Shown here piece by piece: positions 40,284-51,211 of a DNA stretch of 64,000 bases. The translations under genes and the position numbers were made by a program. The notes below the pieces were generated by a model. It was not told the DNA's origin and did not search any database. It saw nothing but the letters and a program-made list of their open reading frames with translations. Origin of the DNA: Apirhabdus apintestini (GTDB lineage: Bacteria > Pseudomonadota > Gammaproteobacteria > Enterobacterales > Enterobacteriaceae); contig CP138906.1 of NCBI GenBank assembly GCA_033977085.1, positions 496,001 through 560,000 on the forward strand. The letters are read 5' to 3'. How positions within the stretch are numbered: the stretch's first letter is position 1; each line of letters begins with the position of its first letter.

Positions 40284-42722
40284 ATGCTCAGAATTGCTTG
40301 CATGCCGCCACGCACCTTTTTGTCCTGCGCTATTTCTTCACTGCTATGTCTTTCTTGCTGCGCTAAAGCAGAAACTTTCAATACGCAGTTTTTGGCAGGC
40401 AGCGCGGCGCAGAGCGATCTTTCCCGCGTTTATCAGGGGAATTCTCTGCTGCCGGGAGATTATTCACTGGATAATTATGTGAATGAGGAATGGAAGGGGC
40501 GCTTTGCCGTAGACGTTCGGGATAGCGAGCGTGATTTGCGCCTGAAGAAAAAGGATTTTTGCGGTTGGGTATTAAACCGCAGGTGCTTTCTAAATCGCGG
40601 GCGGGGAAGATTAACCTGGCGACATTGAACCCTATGATTAGGGCGCACCTTGACGCCGGGCGCCTGGCGCTCAATATGACGGTGCCACAGGCTACGCTGG
40701 ACAGTAAATGGCGGGATTATGTCGATCCGGCCTTTTGGGATCGCGGTGTGAATGGCGCCATGCTTTCCTGGCAGGCTAACTATTATCGCTCCGCGCTGCG
40801 TCACGGGCAGAGTGAGGGTAACGGGTATGCCTCATTCAATAGCGGAATTAATCTTTTTGGCTGGCAGCTGCGCGATAGCTCATCTTATAGCTATTCTCGA
40901 CGCGGGCAGGCGCACTGGAATAATAATACGCGCTATATCCAGCGGGGCTGGCCCGGGTGGATGGCCTGCTGCGTGTTGGCGAGAGTTACACGCGTTCCGG
41001 GCTGTTTGATTCCATTCGTTTTCGCGGCATGAGCTTAGCCAGTGATATACGTATGCTGCCGGATGCGATGCAGGGGTTTGCCCCTATCGTGCGCGGAATG
41101 GCGCAAACTAATGCGCTGGTCACCGTGCGCCAAAATGAGGTCATTATCTGGCAGCAAAATGTGGCTCCGGGCGCTTTTGCCATTGATGATATTTTACCTA
41201 CCGGCTCAGGGGGCGACTTACAGGTGGAGATCGCAGAGGCGGACGGACGCAGCCAGCGTTTTATCGTTCCTTTCTCTTCGGTGCCGAACATGCTTAAGGC
41301 CGGGGTTTGGCAATATGATGTAACCGCCGGCGAAGCGCAGGTGACCGGGTTAGGGCAGCATCCTGGCTTTGCTCAGGGTACGCTGCAATATGGGTTTTCG
41401 AACCTTATCACCGGTTATAGTGGGACTATCCTTAGCCCGCATTATCAGTCGATGCTGGCCGGAGCGGGCCTCAATTTGGCGCTGGGCGCGCTATCTCTGG
41501 ACGTTACGCATGCCAGCACGCGCCAGCGTAATGGGCGGCGTAGCGAAGGAGAGAGCGTTAAGCTCGGTTACAGTAAATATGTTCAGCAGTCTGGTACCAG
41601 CTTTTCGCTGGCTGCATATCGCTACTCGACGCAGGGTTATTACACCTTTGAAGAAGCGATACAGCGTTATGATGCGAAAAATATGCCCTGGTCGCCAGAG
41701 CGCGGGCACCAGAAAAACAGTTTTAATCTTAATTTTAGCCAACGGTTAGGTGCAGACGCAGGGGCGTTATACGTTACAGGAACGCTGCGCGATTACTGGG
41801 GAAGTACCCGCCAGGCGCGCGAATATCAAATGGGCTACTCCAACAGTTTGGGGCGAGTTAACTATTCGCTGGCGCTGAGCAGAACGCGCGATGGATGGGG
41901 GAGCACGAGACGCGCCTGAGCGTCGGGCTTTCTATTCCGCTGTCGGTGGGGAATATGCCTGCATGGCTTACTGCGAACGCGGCGTTTGAGAAACGGCGCT
42001 ATAGCGATAGCAATATCGGCGTGAGCGGCACTGCGGGTGACAGTAACCGCTGGAGCTATAACGCGAATTTCACTCACCGGCGGCAGGGCCACGCCACGGC
42101 CAGCCTGAATACTAGCTACAAGGCTTCCGCCTCTACATTTAGCGGATCGTGGAGCCAGTCATCCGAGTATCAACAGGCCGGAATTGGGCTGAGCGGCAGC
42201 CTGGTTGCCTGGCGCGACGGCGTGCTTTTAGCGAATCAGGCCGGCGATACGTTCAATATCGTGGATGCGCCGGGCGCCTCATATGCTGCGATTAATAATG
42301 ATGGAACGGATAGGACGAATGCCGATGGAAAAGGGCTGGTATCTTCCCTGTCGCCCTACCGCAAAAACGCCATTGTATTAGATACCTCGACCCTTGAAGG
42401 CGATATTGCCCTCGATAGCAATCGTAAAGAGGTCGTGCCCTGGGCGGGCGCGATTACGCTGACGCGCTTTACCGTCGACAGGCGACACAGCTTTATTTTC
42501 CGCGCCGCGCTGGCAAACGGTCGGCCGCTGCCATTTGGGACTGAAATCACCGATAGCCGTGCGCGCACGCTGGGCTATGTGGGGCAAGGGAGCCTGGTGT
42601 TTGTCCGCAGCAATAGCGCGCCCAGTCGCGTGCTGGTGCATATTGCCGGGAATTCTAACCATGCCTGTGCGATAGACCGCCCGGTTATCACGCTGAAGGC
42701 CGGTATCAACCGCTGTTTTTAG
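40284..42722 (+). pseudogene. Fimbrial outer-membrane usher, frameshifted
   Basis: An usher protein of about 812 residues that exports and assembles pilins. It has a signal peptide (residues 1-29) and an N-terminal periplasmic domain with FNTQFLAGSAAQSDLSRVY. The barrel part contains RFRGMSLASDIRMLPDAMQGFAP near 250, typical of FimD, and the C-terminal domain ends ACAIDRPVITLKAGINRCF with its Cys pair. Frameshifts are at about 40560, 40950 and 41900, each of one base. The last 275 residues are in one open frame. Confidence 0.87.
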
Positions 42723-42731
42723 GGAGTCAAC

Positions 42732-43802
42732 ATGCTGTTATTACGCATAGTGTGTGCAGCGCTATTATTGCTGCAGACGGCGTCGGCTTTAGCCCAGTGC
42801 CAGCCCGGGATCATGCAAAATGCGCCGATGCTGTCTATTGATGCCACCGATGCATTAAATTCGTCGGGCGGTGCATCCTATCCGCTTTCTACAAATTATC
42901 CCGGTAATTTTTCCTGCTCGCTGCCGGCGTGGTGGGTTATTGGCGGAAAAAATACCGTTACGAATAGTTCGCCGTACAGTAATAATGATTTTTATTTAAA
43001 ATTCCCCGGCGATGCGTATGTAAAGCTTAGCGTTACCGGAATAGCGCCTGCGCAATTCAATCCCGGGACGGGGAATAACAATGGTAGTTCCATTAATTCT
43101 ACTTTCCTTGTGAATTTAACGCTGCTGGATAGCGCCCCAGATAAGAATGTAATGACGGTGACGGGGAATATGGCCACCGTGAGTCCCGTCATGATCGCGC
43201 AGGACAGCACCGGCCTGACGGTTATTCAGAATATTGCGCGGATGATTTCCGACTTTGCTTACTTTGTTTTTCACTGGTCGTGGCCGGTACATGATTACGA
43301 TATTTATTATCAGCCTTTGATTATTTATTTCACTAAGCGCGAAACCACCTGCTCTTTTTCGGATGCAAACAAGACCGTGGTATTGAACGATATCGATCGG
43401 GCAAGTTTGGCAAATGGCCATGGCGATGGACGAACGGCATTCCGGCTGGGTTTTTCCTGCGCTCATTTACAGAATGGTGCCAGCACACGCGGTGTAACCG
43501 CGTGGATAAGCAGTAATAATTTGCGATCGGGAGACGATTCAACGCTCATTTCCCCGCAAAGCGATAGCGCGCATGGCGTTGGCGTTCGGTTGATGAAAGC
43601 CGGTGAACACGCGCCGCTGGTTATAGGTTCATCCGCCACCGCGCAGGGCAGCGCGACTTCACTGTTTACGCTGGCAAAACAGCAGAAAACGAAGGCGAAT
43701 TTTTATGTAGATATGGCGGCCTGGTACTATGTTTACGATGCGTCGGCGCTAAGCGCAGGGGAGGTGAATACCACTGCGGTAGTGAATGTGGCCTATGACT
43801 GA
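42732..43802 (+). CDS. Fimbrial adhesin (tip subunit)
   Basis: This intact 356-residue protein ends the fimbrial operon. A signal peptide (residues 1-22, ALLLLQTASALA) precedes the mature CQPGIMQNAPML. Two-domain organisation is likely: a lectin-like domain up to about 205 and a pilin-like domain with TTCSFSDANKTVVLND near 214, ending NTTAVVNVAYD. The pilin-like end allows donor-strand exchange. Its ligand cannot be inferred. It lies nine bases after the usher. Confidence 0.85.
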   Translation: MLLLRIVCAALLLLQTASALAQCQPGIMQNAPMLSIDATDALNSSGGASYPLSTNYPGNFSCSLPAWWVIGGKNTVTNSSPYSNNDFYLKFPGDAYVKLSVTGIAPAQFNPGTGNNNGSSINSTFLVNLTLLDSAPDKNVMTVTGNMATVSPVMIAQDSTGLTVIQNIARMISDFAYFVFHWSWPVHDYDIYYQPLIIYFTKRETTCSFSDANKTVVLNDIDRASLANGHGDGRTAFRLGFSCAHLQNGASTRGVTAWISSNNLRSGDDSTLISPQSDSAHGVGVRLMKAGEHAPLVIGSSATAQGSATSLFTLAKQQKTKANFYVDMAAWYYVYDASALSAGEVNTTAVVNVAYD

Positions 43803-43886
43803 TTTACCGGGCTATCTTGCCGGGTGTTGAAGAGGGGCGCAGCAATGTTACCCCCGCTATTCATTGTCTGGCTGAGTGGATGCGCG

Positions 43887-43907
43887 CTCCCCTCGTTAAG
43901 AGGGGAG
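43887..43907. terminator. Hairpin between convergent fimbrial operon and opgB
   Basis: A 7-bp inverted repeat (CTCCCCT / AGGGGAG) lies between the adhesin stop and the opgB stop. Being symmetric, it could stop transcription in both directions. No T run is adjacent. Confidence 0.5.
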
Positions 43908-43911
43908 AGGA

Positions 43912-46203
43912 TCAATCCTGAACCGGCGTAACCGTAATTTTTTCAATTCCAATCCCGAGCTTACGCGGCGCATGGCCGAGAATATTTCCCTCATTGGATA
44001 ACTGCGGTTCGGGCGGGGTAATGGTCAGTAAATGACTGTGGTCAGGGTTTGTGAAACGCAGCGTGGTCGTTTGCATATCGTGGCTCAGCGTTAGGGTTTG
44101 CTCGCTATTACCAATACGCACCGGAACCGGCTTGCCGGCATTAGGGCCAAAAGAACGGGCGATAATCGTTAAATCGAATTTTTCAGGTAACGGATCGCGA
44201 TACTCTATCTTCACCTGAGGATCTAAATTGGCATTTGACCAGCGCCCCCACTGTTCCGGGCGTGAAATACCGTTAAATGATTTTACCGCTTCAGGGGCGC
44301 CGGCAATCGGGAAGATAAAGCTGTCGGCTTTGTAGCGAATATCATTTTCGGGCATTTTCAGCATATCGAGGTTGTGCTGGTAGCGCGCGGTATCAATGTT
44401 GCTCTCTTTGATAGCGGCTTTGCCTTCCCATGCGGCGCCTTCAATCTGGATGACCTGAGGCTGGCCGCCGGGCTGACCCTGAGCGATACACCAGTTGGTT
44501 GAAAGGGCGTACTCTTGTGCCCACAGCCTGCCAATTTTGTAACAGCGGTCTATCCACATAAACTTATCGTCCGGGGCGAAACCGGCTAATTGGTAGCGTA
44601 AAGGCGCTGAATATTCGCTTTCCGGCAACGGTTCTACGCGATCGCTGTGAATGCGCAACAACAGCGGCAGTCGGAACTGGGAGCCGGAAAAGCGTATTGT
44701 ATTTTTGGCGGTATCAACGCTAAATGCATCGATTTTTTTCGGGAAGTTCCACAGGCTGACGATTTCCGGCTTCCAGCCAATAATTTTATCCTTGAAATTG
44801 GTGAACATCTGCGCCAGTGGAACGCCTGACAAACTGCTGCGCCCCAGGCCGAGGAAATTATCGCCGCCCAGGATATCCAGTACGGTGGCGCCGTTATCCA
44901 GCGTGCTGCGTTTAACGCTGACAACCTTTTGCTCCGGGCGATCGCCACGAATGACAAAAAACAGATCTTTTCTGTCCTGCTGATTAAGGTACTTCCAGGC
45001 GGTGTTATTCATTGCCAGATGGTCTGATGAAACCACGATGATCGTGTTTTTAAACCACGGCGAGGCCTTAATTTTTTCTATCAGTGTGGCGATATGCTGC
45101 TGGCTACAGGTTACGGCGCTAAAAGACTGGTTGAGCTTACCGTCAAATTCATAGCGTTTTCTCTGGCAGGTGCGTGATACAAATCCATCCGGGTGGTGGG
45201 TGTCCACGGTTAGTGTAAACAGAGAGAATCGTTTTCCCTGTTGGGACAGTTGCTGGTATTGCTTCCATACTTCGTTTAATACGGTATCGTCGTAAAAGCC
45301 CCAGTCATTACGGTAGTCCGGGTCGTCAACCCGGCTTTTCAGCTCTTCAGAGCCGTAAAGATTATCGAATCCATGAGATTTCAGAAATACGTCTTTACCG
45401 GCAAAGCGCAGGTTAGCGCCCTGAATGAAATAGTTTTCATAGCCGGAGTTTTTAGGATGTCGCCAAGGCACGTATTTTGCGGGAAGAAGCTGGATACTGA
45501 AGAGGCTGAATTCCCTTCGAACGGCGCAAATAGCGGGATACCGCATTGGGACGCGACCATACCGGCAATGGTGTAGTCGGTGCCGGGAAGCTGAATAGTT
45601 TGGCTGAAATCAATACTCTGATTTTTTATCGCACCCAGTTCCGGCGTCAGTTTGGGGAAAGCTTTGTCGTTGAAGTAGGTGCGTTCCAGTGCTCTCACCG
45701 TAAATATAAACCAGGTTGAGTTTAGGATGTGCGATAGATTTGCCGGGTTCTTTGTAATAGGCACCGAAGTCGGGGTCGCCGTCGCGGGTCTGGGATTTAA
45801 TCAGGTCGGTTATCTGGCGGAACGCAGGGCTGGCATCGACGGATCCCAGCGCCAAAATCAGAGCCAACAGGCTATATCCAACGTGATGAGGGCGATGCCA
45901 GCGCCGGCGTAATATCCAGGCCAGCAGTCCAAAAATAGCGGTAAGCGCCAGAATTATCCCCAGCCCGGGTAAAATATATTTACTTACGCCGGCACCGGTA
46001 AGGCTATTGGTTAGCGTATATAGCACCGCGTCGTTAATCCCCTCGCCGGTAAAGTAGTTACTCGCGAACAGGGTTAAATTCAGGATGACAAACAGCCCCA
46101 GTACAATGAGTATGGCGCCAAACCACCATTTATTACGCCCGGCTTTTAGGGTGTAAATCGCGATTGAGGCGAGAAAGAGTCCGGATGAAAGCAGCTCTGG
46201 CAA
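43912..46203 (-). pseudogene. opgB: Phosphoglycerol transferase I OpgB, frameshifted
   Basis: OpgB (MdoB) transfers phosphoglycerol to osmoregulated periplasmic glucans. The N-terminal membrane domain (MPELLSSGLFLASIAIYTLKA and further segments to about 145) and the sulfatase-like catalytic domain are both present. Active-site pieces include NLVYIYGES near 167, TLTVDTHHPDG near 330 and SSDHLAMNNTAW near 380. The C terminus ends EKITVTPVQD. Frameshifts near 45690 (after YGES, within LERTYF) and near 45455 (missing A in AAAACTCCGG) each need one base. Corrected length is about 763 residues, the same as E. coli. Confidence 0.93.
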
Positions 46204-46890
46204 CGGCTGGCCCTCTTAATGTAGTCGAGTGTATTGCGACGGTTAACGCGCGCGTAGGCGCAACAATTTAGCGGTGTTCATGTGTACCTGCAATTCTACT
46301 GTTAAAACAATGCGAGTGTTATTCAGATTTGGTTTAGAAATCTCTGTAAGTGGTAGGTAAAGTAGGCGATAAAAGAAGGTTTTTTAGACGGGGAGACTGT
46401 TAAAACGCCATTTGGGATGATTTTATCCGTAACAATCAGATGGGTTATTTCTGTTTGAGTTTATACTTGCCCTGCCTGATACCCACAAAGAATAGTCCGT
46501 TTAATTACCCCGTTATTTTAAATTTATTTTTTCTACGCTTTATTTTTATTGAGAAAATCAATTCAATGCGTTTACCGCAATTCCCCTGCATTTTTCTCTG
46601 TCTGGTGCCCAGGTATTTTAAAAAATTGGCTGCAGTGATTTATAGTGATGCTTGAAATAGCCTTATAAAATAAACGATTAGAAGACGTCATACCTCCAGC
46701 TGGGTATTTGGATTTGGGGCGAAGAATTATGTCATTAGCCTGGGAGCACAGGTTAGAAAGATTGTAGGGCTTCGATACGGAATAATGGGGAGAGTCAGCT
46801 TCACTGGTTTAAATATGCTGTCATTGGGCGTCAATATTTCCCTTACGGGAAGATATACCGCCCGTTTCTGTGACGGGCGGAAAATAATAA
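46204..46890. other. Intergenic region between opgB and yjjA
   Basis: This 690-base AT-rich stretch is upstream of opgB and downstream of yjjA. It contains the yjjA terminator at 46858-46880. A short plus-strand frame at 46440-46655 has no coding support. Confidence 0.55.
46858..46880 (-). terminator. Terminator after the dnaT-dnaC-yjjA operon
   Basis: An 8-bp stem (CCGCCCGT / ACGGGCGG) with a 7-base loop begins 11 bases after the yjjA stop on the minus strand. It lacks a clear T run. Confidence 0.6.
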
Positions 46891-47384
46891 TCAACCGGAG
46901 ATAAATTTAGCGCCTTGTTTTAGCACTAAATCGCAGGCCTTAGTTTTTACTTTTTCGGCCAGTGGCGACTGGCCAAGGGCGCCGAGATTTAGCTGTTCAC
47001 CTTTACCTGTATTGAGTAAGCCGGACAGGCCCTGCTGGAACTCGGCAGGCTGTTTTTGTTGCTGAGCATTACTGAGCCCGAGTTTGTCAAATAGCTTCTC
47101 TTTAATGCCCGCCGTGCCGCTGGAGGAAACCAGTTTTTGCTGCGTACAGTACTGCAGTATGCCGGCTGCGTTATTCATATTGTTTGCGCTCAGCGCCTGG
47201 TTGCCGCCGTTGAGAAGATGCGTCAACGAGGAAAGGGAGAGCCCCGAACCGCTTTGCGCGCTGTTCTGGCTCAGCCTGGTTGGCCGCGCTGGAGAGATTA
47301 TCCTGCCAGCTGGCGGCATTTGCGGTGCTCCATAATGCGGTGGTAATGAGAAGACTTGCCCCAGGGCGGCCTTAGTTTTTTCAT
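46891..47384 (-). pseudogene. yjjA: DUF2501 periplasmic protein YjjA, frameshifted
   Basis: The family is of unknown function. The N terminus has a signal peptide with LLITTALWSTANAA followed by SWQDNLSSAANQ. The remaining part reads SLTHLLNGGNQALSANNMNNA and ends KTKACDLVLKQGAKFISG, as in E. coli. Small frameshifts near 47360 and near 47265 separate these pieces. The product would be about 165 residues. It is the last gene after dnaC. Confidence 0.85.
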
Positions 47385-47553
47385 CACGGTTACTCTCTTA
47401 GGTTTATTACTGAGAGGAAAATTATAGCGCTGCAGTACAGATAAAAAATGACCTTATGCGGCGCGAATCGGTATTTCAGCGTGAGCAGGTTGGGTTTGAG
47501 AACATTCCTGGCTGAAATGTGATGCGGTGGGCAAGGCGCATGGGCGCCTCGAA

Positions 47554-48294
47554 TTAAAACTCTTTACCGGTGACGCGACTACGATAACTATCCCAGTTAA
47601 AGTTAACCCACAGGCTATTGCCGAGCCGCATGCGATCCATGACGCGTTCGCCTAACAGGGCGTTCATTTCCGTGATGTTCAGGTTGGATAGCATCCCTGT
47701 AGGGCGCCTGGAAGACGATCTTCTATCAACTATTTGATTAATAATAACTTTCTCATATCGAGATTCGGTTTGCATACCGATTTCATCTATTACCAGCAGA
47801 TCTACGTTACTGAGATCGTTAATCAGGCGCTCTTCGGTCGTTGCCCCTCCGCTGCCAAAAGTGCCGCGCATGGCTGACATGATATCGGCGACGGTGATAA
47901 TAAGGACCGATTTTCCGTGCACAAGCAGTGCATTGCAAATCGCGGCGGCCAGATGGTTTTTCCCGGTACCTGGCTTACCTGAAAAGATAAAGCTGGCGAT
48001 ATTTCCATCGAAATCATTAGCGTACTGACGCGCTCGCTCTAGCGCTTTCATTTGCCCTTCGCACTCAACTTTATAGTTATCAAAAGAGCAATTCATATGC
48101 AGTTCGCGGATGCCGGAGCGATTGAAAGTGCGCTGCATTTTCATCGCCTGATTTTCCCGGGCGATGGCCGCAGAGCGCAGCCGCCCCTGTTCATGCTGCC
48201 ACTGGAGAAGTTCTTCACCGCTGGTAAATGCCGGTTTTACGCGGGCTGGCATGATTTTCTTTAGCCGCAGCATTAATTCAGTGACATTTTTCAT
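47554..48294 (-). CDS. dnaC: DNA replication protein DnaC (helicase loader)
   Basis: DnaC loads the DnaB helicase at replication restarts and at oriC. The intact 246-residue protein (E. coli 245) has an N-terminal DnaB-binding part (residues 1-75). The AAA+ domain has Walker A FSGKPGTGKNHLA near 105, Walker B LLVIDEIG near 168, and sensor/arginine features near LGERVMDRM. The start at 48294 follows the dnaT stop by two bases. An intact dnaC beside a broken dnaT is odd for a real lesion. Confidence 0.95.
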   Translation of the reverse strand: MKNVTELMLRLKKIMPARVKPAFTSGEELLQWQHEQGRLRSAAIARENQAMKMQRTFNRSGIRELHMNCSFDNYKVECEGQMKALERARQYANDFDGNIASFIFSGKPGTGKNHLAAAICNALLVHGKSVLIITVADIMSAMRGTFGSGGATTEERLINDLSNVDLLVIDEIGMQTESRYEKVIINQIVDRRSSSRRPTGMLSNLNITEMNALLGERVMDRMRLGNSLWVNFNWDSYRSRVTGKEF

Positions 48295-48296
48295 GC

Positions 48297-48835
48297 TTAG
48301 CCTCGAAATCCTTCAGGAATGGCGTCGCCCGGTTGCGAGAGAGAATTGATATCGCGGCGGGGTGCGCCGCCGTTGGCCGCACGAGCAATTTGTACGTGGC
48401 GCGCCAGCTTTTGCTGCCACTGCACGTGGTGAAATACTTTTCCTTCCGCCTGCCAGTAGGCAATAAATGCGGCGGCTTCTTCTGGCGTGACGTCTTCTTT
48501 TAAAAAGATGCCCCAAAGCGCCGACATGCGTAGAAAATCAGTATCTGGCAGCCATCCCGGATACATAGCAAATTTGCCCATCGGCGTCTCGACCGGGGCC
48601 GAGTCAGCGTCATTATATAATTCAGGGGCAAGGGTAATGTCTGACGGTTGACATTGAATCCGGGCCTCAAGTGCCAGCAGTGCCGCAAGCCGCTGTGGCG
48701 TGAGGGCGTAAAAGGCCGGAGCATTATTATCCAATACGGCGACTGCGCCTTGTTCGCTGGCGGTGAGCGCCGCACCGGGATCGCGGTAAAAGACGCTATA
48801 CCGACAACGCTGGTGGTTAGAATTTTGGCAGACAT
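48297..48835 (-). pseudogene. dnaT: Primosomal protein DnaT, frameshifted
   Basis: DnaT joins PriA and PriB and hands DnaBC to the restart primosome. The start MSAKILTTSVVGI and the C-terminal conserved part are present: NNAPAFYALTP near 46, PMGKFAMYPGWLPD near 90, AYWQAEGKVFHHVQWQQKLA near 132 and AIPEGFRG at the end. One missing base near 48800 (in GCGTCTTTTACC) shifts the frame. Length after correction is 179-180 residues, the same as E. coli. Confidence 0.9.
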
Positions 48836-49636
48836 AACGCTATCTCAGAAGGCCGTTAGAAAGATACCCCAACACGGGGTGAAACCTTTCTCCATAATAA
48901 CACATCTGCATTTGGGTGGCAGCGCAGGCTGCGGAGGAAGTTTTTGGCTTTATTTCGCGCTCCGAAAAGCATTAATGTTTTAAGGAAGCTTTTAAAGCAG
49001 AAAAAATACCATTTAAAAGTAAATAAGGCGTTATCATCAGCTGAGCCTTTTCGTAGAACCATTAAAAATACATAACTAACAACTCTATTTTTTATGTGAA
49101 GAAAGTGCTGCTAGTGCTTAATTTATCTCTGTTAAACTGATGCGAATCATGAAAATAGCGTAAATTTACGCAAATGTGGCCTAACGGTTGATAGCAAACA
49201 ACAAACCATATTAGTGGACTCGTTATTTATTATTAAGAAAAAGCTTAGCATATTTATTTCCCTTTATGAAATGAAGTGTTGCCATTAAAATCATTTAAAA
49301 ATAATGAGTTACGTTGTTTTTGCTAGATAGGTTAAAAATATAAACTTCATGAATTTTTAAGGCTTATAAACATATATTAAAGCAATGCTTCTAGGAAAAG
49401 GTCATAAATATAGCGATATATTCTTAAAATTTTTCATGACATTGACAGCTCTATAGGTAAGCATTACTTTACCTATTAATCATTATGGCAATACCTGTAT
49501 TGTTAGAAAAGCTTCAGGTGGCAACGCCTGTCTGGAGATAACGCTTGTCCGTTATTTCCTATTAATACAGGTAAAGATATAGCCGTTTGTAATTAAGGAT
49601 AAATAAAATCTTATTTAGAATAAGACAGGAGACAGG
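48836..49636. other. AT-rich intergenic region between divergent dnaT and yjjQ-type gene
   Basis: About 800 bases of strongly AT-rich sequence separate the divergent genes. In E. coli the yjjP-yjjB genes lie here; no YjjP- or YjjB-like sequence is seen. The region could be an H-NS-silenced promoter area, as for yjjQ-bglJ, which is an inference from composition. Confidence 0.55.
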
Positions 49637-50277
49637 ATGCAACAAGGACGTCATCAAAAGGCGATTATTTTTAGCCATTACCCCGCAATGGTTGCGGGAC
49701 TGGAGCTGTGCGCGCATGCTCTGGAACCCCAGATGATGGTGCTGCCAGTCCGTGGTTATGAATCGTTTACCCCTCTTTTATTACAGCAAGTCACGTTGGC
49801 TATTATTGATTTAACCGGTAGCGCGGAGGACGTTGAGCGAGATTTGCGGCTATTACAGCCATTTTATGGATTATCTCAGCATATTAATTGGGTCTTCCTG
49901 ATTCCTGAGTTTGCGCGTTTCACCGCGCTACAGGTATTACTGCGTTCAGATAGCGTGCTGTTGCCTAATACTGCAACGCTGGATGAGATTAAGCAGAATA
50001 TTCTGCACTGGGAGGGCGGAACCAGCCATTTAGGCGGTGCGCAAACGGCTGTGACCGAAGCCCCGGCAGCGCTGGTGCTTACGCTTTCAGAACGCCGGTA
50101 TTGCGCCTAATGGCTAAAGGCTGGAGCATCAACCAAATATCAGGATTGCTTAAAAAGAGCAATAAAACGGTAAGTGCTCAGAAAAATAGCGCGATGCGAC
50201 GCCTGGCGTTACGCAGTAATGCAGAGATGTATGCCTGGATTAACAGCCCGTGCGGCATGCGTGAACTTAATCTGTAA
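49637..50277 (+). pseudogene. LuxR-type regulator of YjjQ/BglJ type, frameshifted
   Basis: The N-terminal 140 residues form a receiver-like domain without obvious phosphorylation residues (LAIIDLTGSAEDV). The C terminus is a LuxR-type helix-turn-helix (LTLSERRVLRLMAKGWSINQ, then KTVSAQKNSAMRRLAL). A missing base near 50095 (in CGCCGGTATTGC) breaks the junction between LSERR and VLRLMAKG. Corrected length is about 213 residues. AGGAG precedes the ATG. Position between dnaT and fhuF matches yjjQ and bglJ of E. coli. I do not decide between the two. Confidence 0.75.
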
Positions 50278-51211
50278 TGGAAGCAGTATTTTTCCGTATC
50301 AGGCTGCGGCGGCAATATTGGGATGCGCTATTCGAATCGAGCGCATCCAGCCAATGCTATTTGGGCTGCATATTTTGAGTCAAGAACCCTGCTTTTTATG
50401 TCAGCGCAAAACGCTGTTTTTGCGGCAAGTAAGGAGCGTGCTCGTTTAAAAGATAACGTTATCATTCGAGTGAATGATGCGTGGTAACCCGTGTGTAAAG
50501 CCTCTGAGGTTAATATTATTGGTATTTGTGTGGCGAGCCGCTATTTTCCTGCCGACCTGCCGACCTGCCGACCTGCCGACCTGCCGACCTGCCGACCTGC
50601 CGACCTGCCGACCTGCCGACCTGCCGACCTGCCGACCTGCCGACCTGCCGACCTGCCGACCTGCCGACCTGCCGACCTGCCGACCTGCCGACCTGCCGAC
50701 CTGCCGACCTGCCGACCTGCCGACCTGCCGACCTGCCGACCTGCCAAACTGCCAAACTGCCAAACTGCCAAACTGCCAAACTGCCAAACTGCCAAACTGC
50801 CAAACTGCCAAACTGCCGGTGTACGCGTGATATTTACAACGAGTTATATCGGGGCCGTTTTGAGTATGAATGCGAAACGATGGCATGCCTTCACCATATG
50901 GAAATAACCACAAAATCACGTGGGAAATATTTAGCAAGATATTATTGCACTATGAAACGTCATGGCGGAATCCCCGCGCAGTAAACTTTGATATAAACAT
51001 ATAATTAACATTGAATAAACAATGTGATGCACTTCAGGCGGTATATTGATGGCGGGGAAACGCAGCATGCGTGAGAGAGAATGCCTGCTGCTATGTCTTT
51101 TTGGTGAATTTACTGCAAATCAAGGGATATCACCTGAAGATAGCTATTTCCACTCGCCTGAGAGCAGGTTCCTTAGCGCATATTACGAACTTAAAGGACA
51201 GGAAGGCGCTT
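50278..51211. other. Intergenic region with 8-bp array
   Basis: No gene is supported from the regulator stop to the MFS start, apart from the repeat array at 50549-50817. A short protein-like stretch before the array (RAHPANAIWAAYFESRTLLF, about 50340-50400) has no start and may be a remnant. Open frames across the array are artefacts of its periodicity. Confidence 0.6.
50549..50817. repeat. 8-bp tandem array, 24 x CTGCCGAC then 9 x CTGCCAAA
   Basis: Twenty-four perfect units of CTGCCGAC (50549-50740) are followed by nine of CTGCCAAA (50741-50812) and a partial unit. Because 8 is not a multiple of 3, each frame cycles through the same octapeptide (PADLPTCR on the plus strand). No gene starts upstream with a ribosome-binding site in a way that would use it. 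Such arrays change length by slippage. The abrupt change of unit type suggests two expansions. Confidence 0.98.

Noticed and set aside
46440..46655. Small plus-strand frame between opgB and yjjA
   Set aside because: It lacks a ribosome-binding site and shows no coding pattern.
50446..50984. Several long open frames on both strands with PADLPTCR or AGRQVGRS repeats
   Set aside because: They are produced by an 8-bp repeat that cannot contain a stop in any frame, and they lack a start with translation signals.
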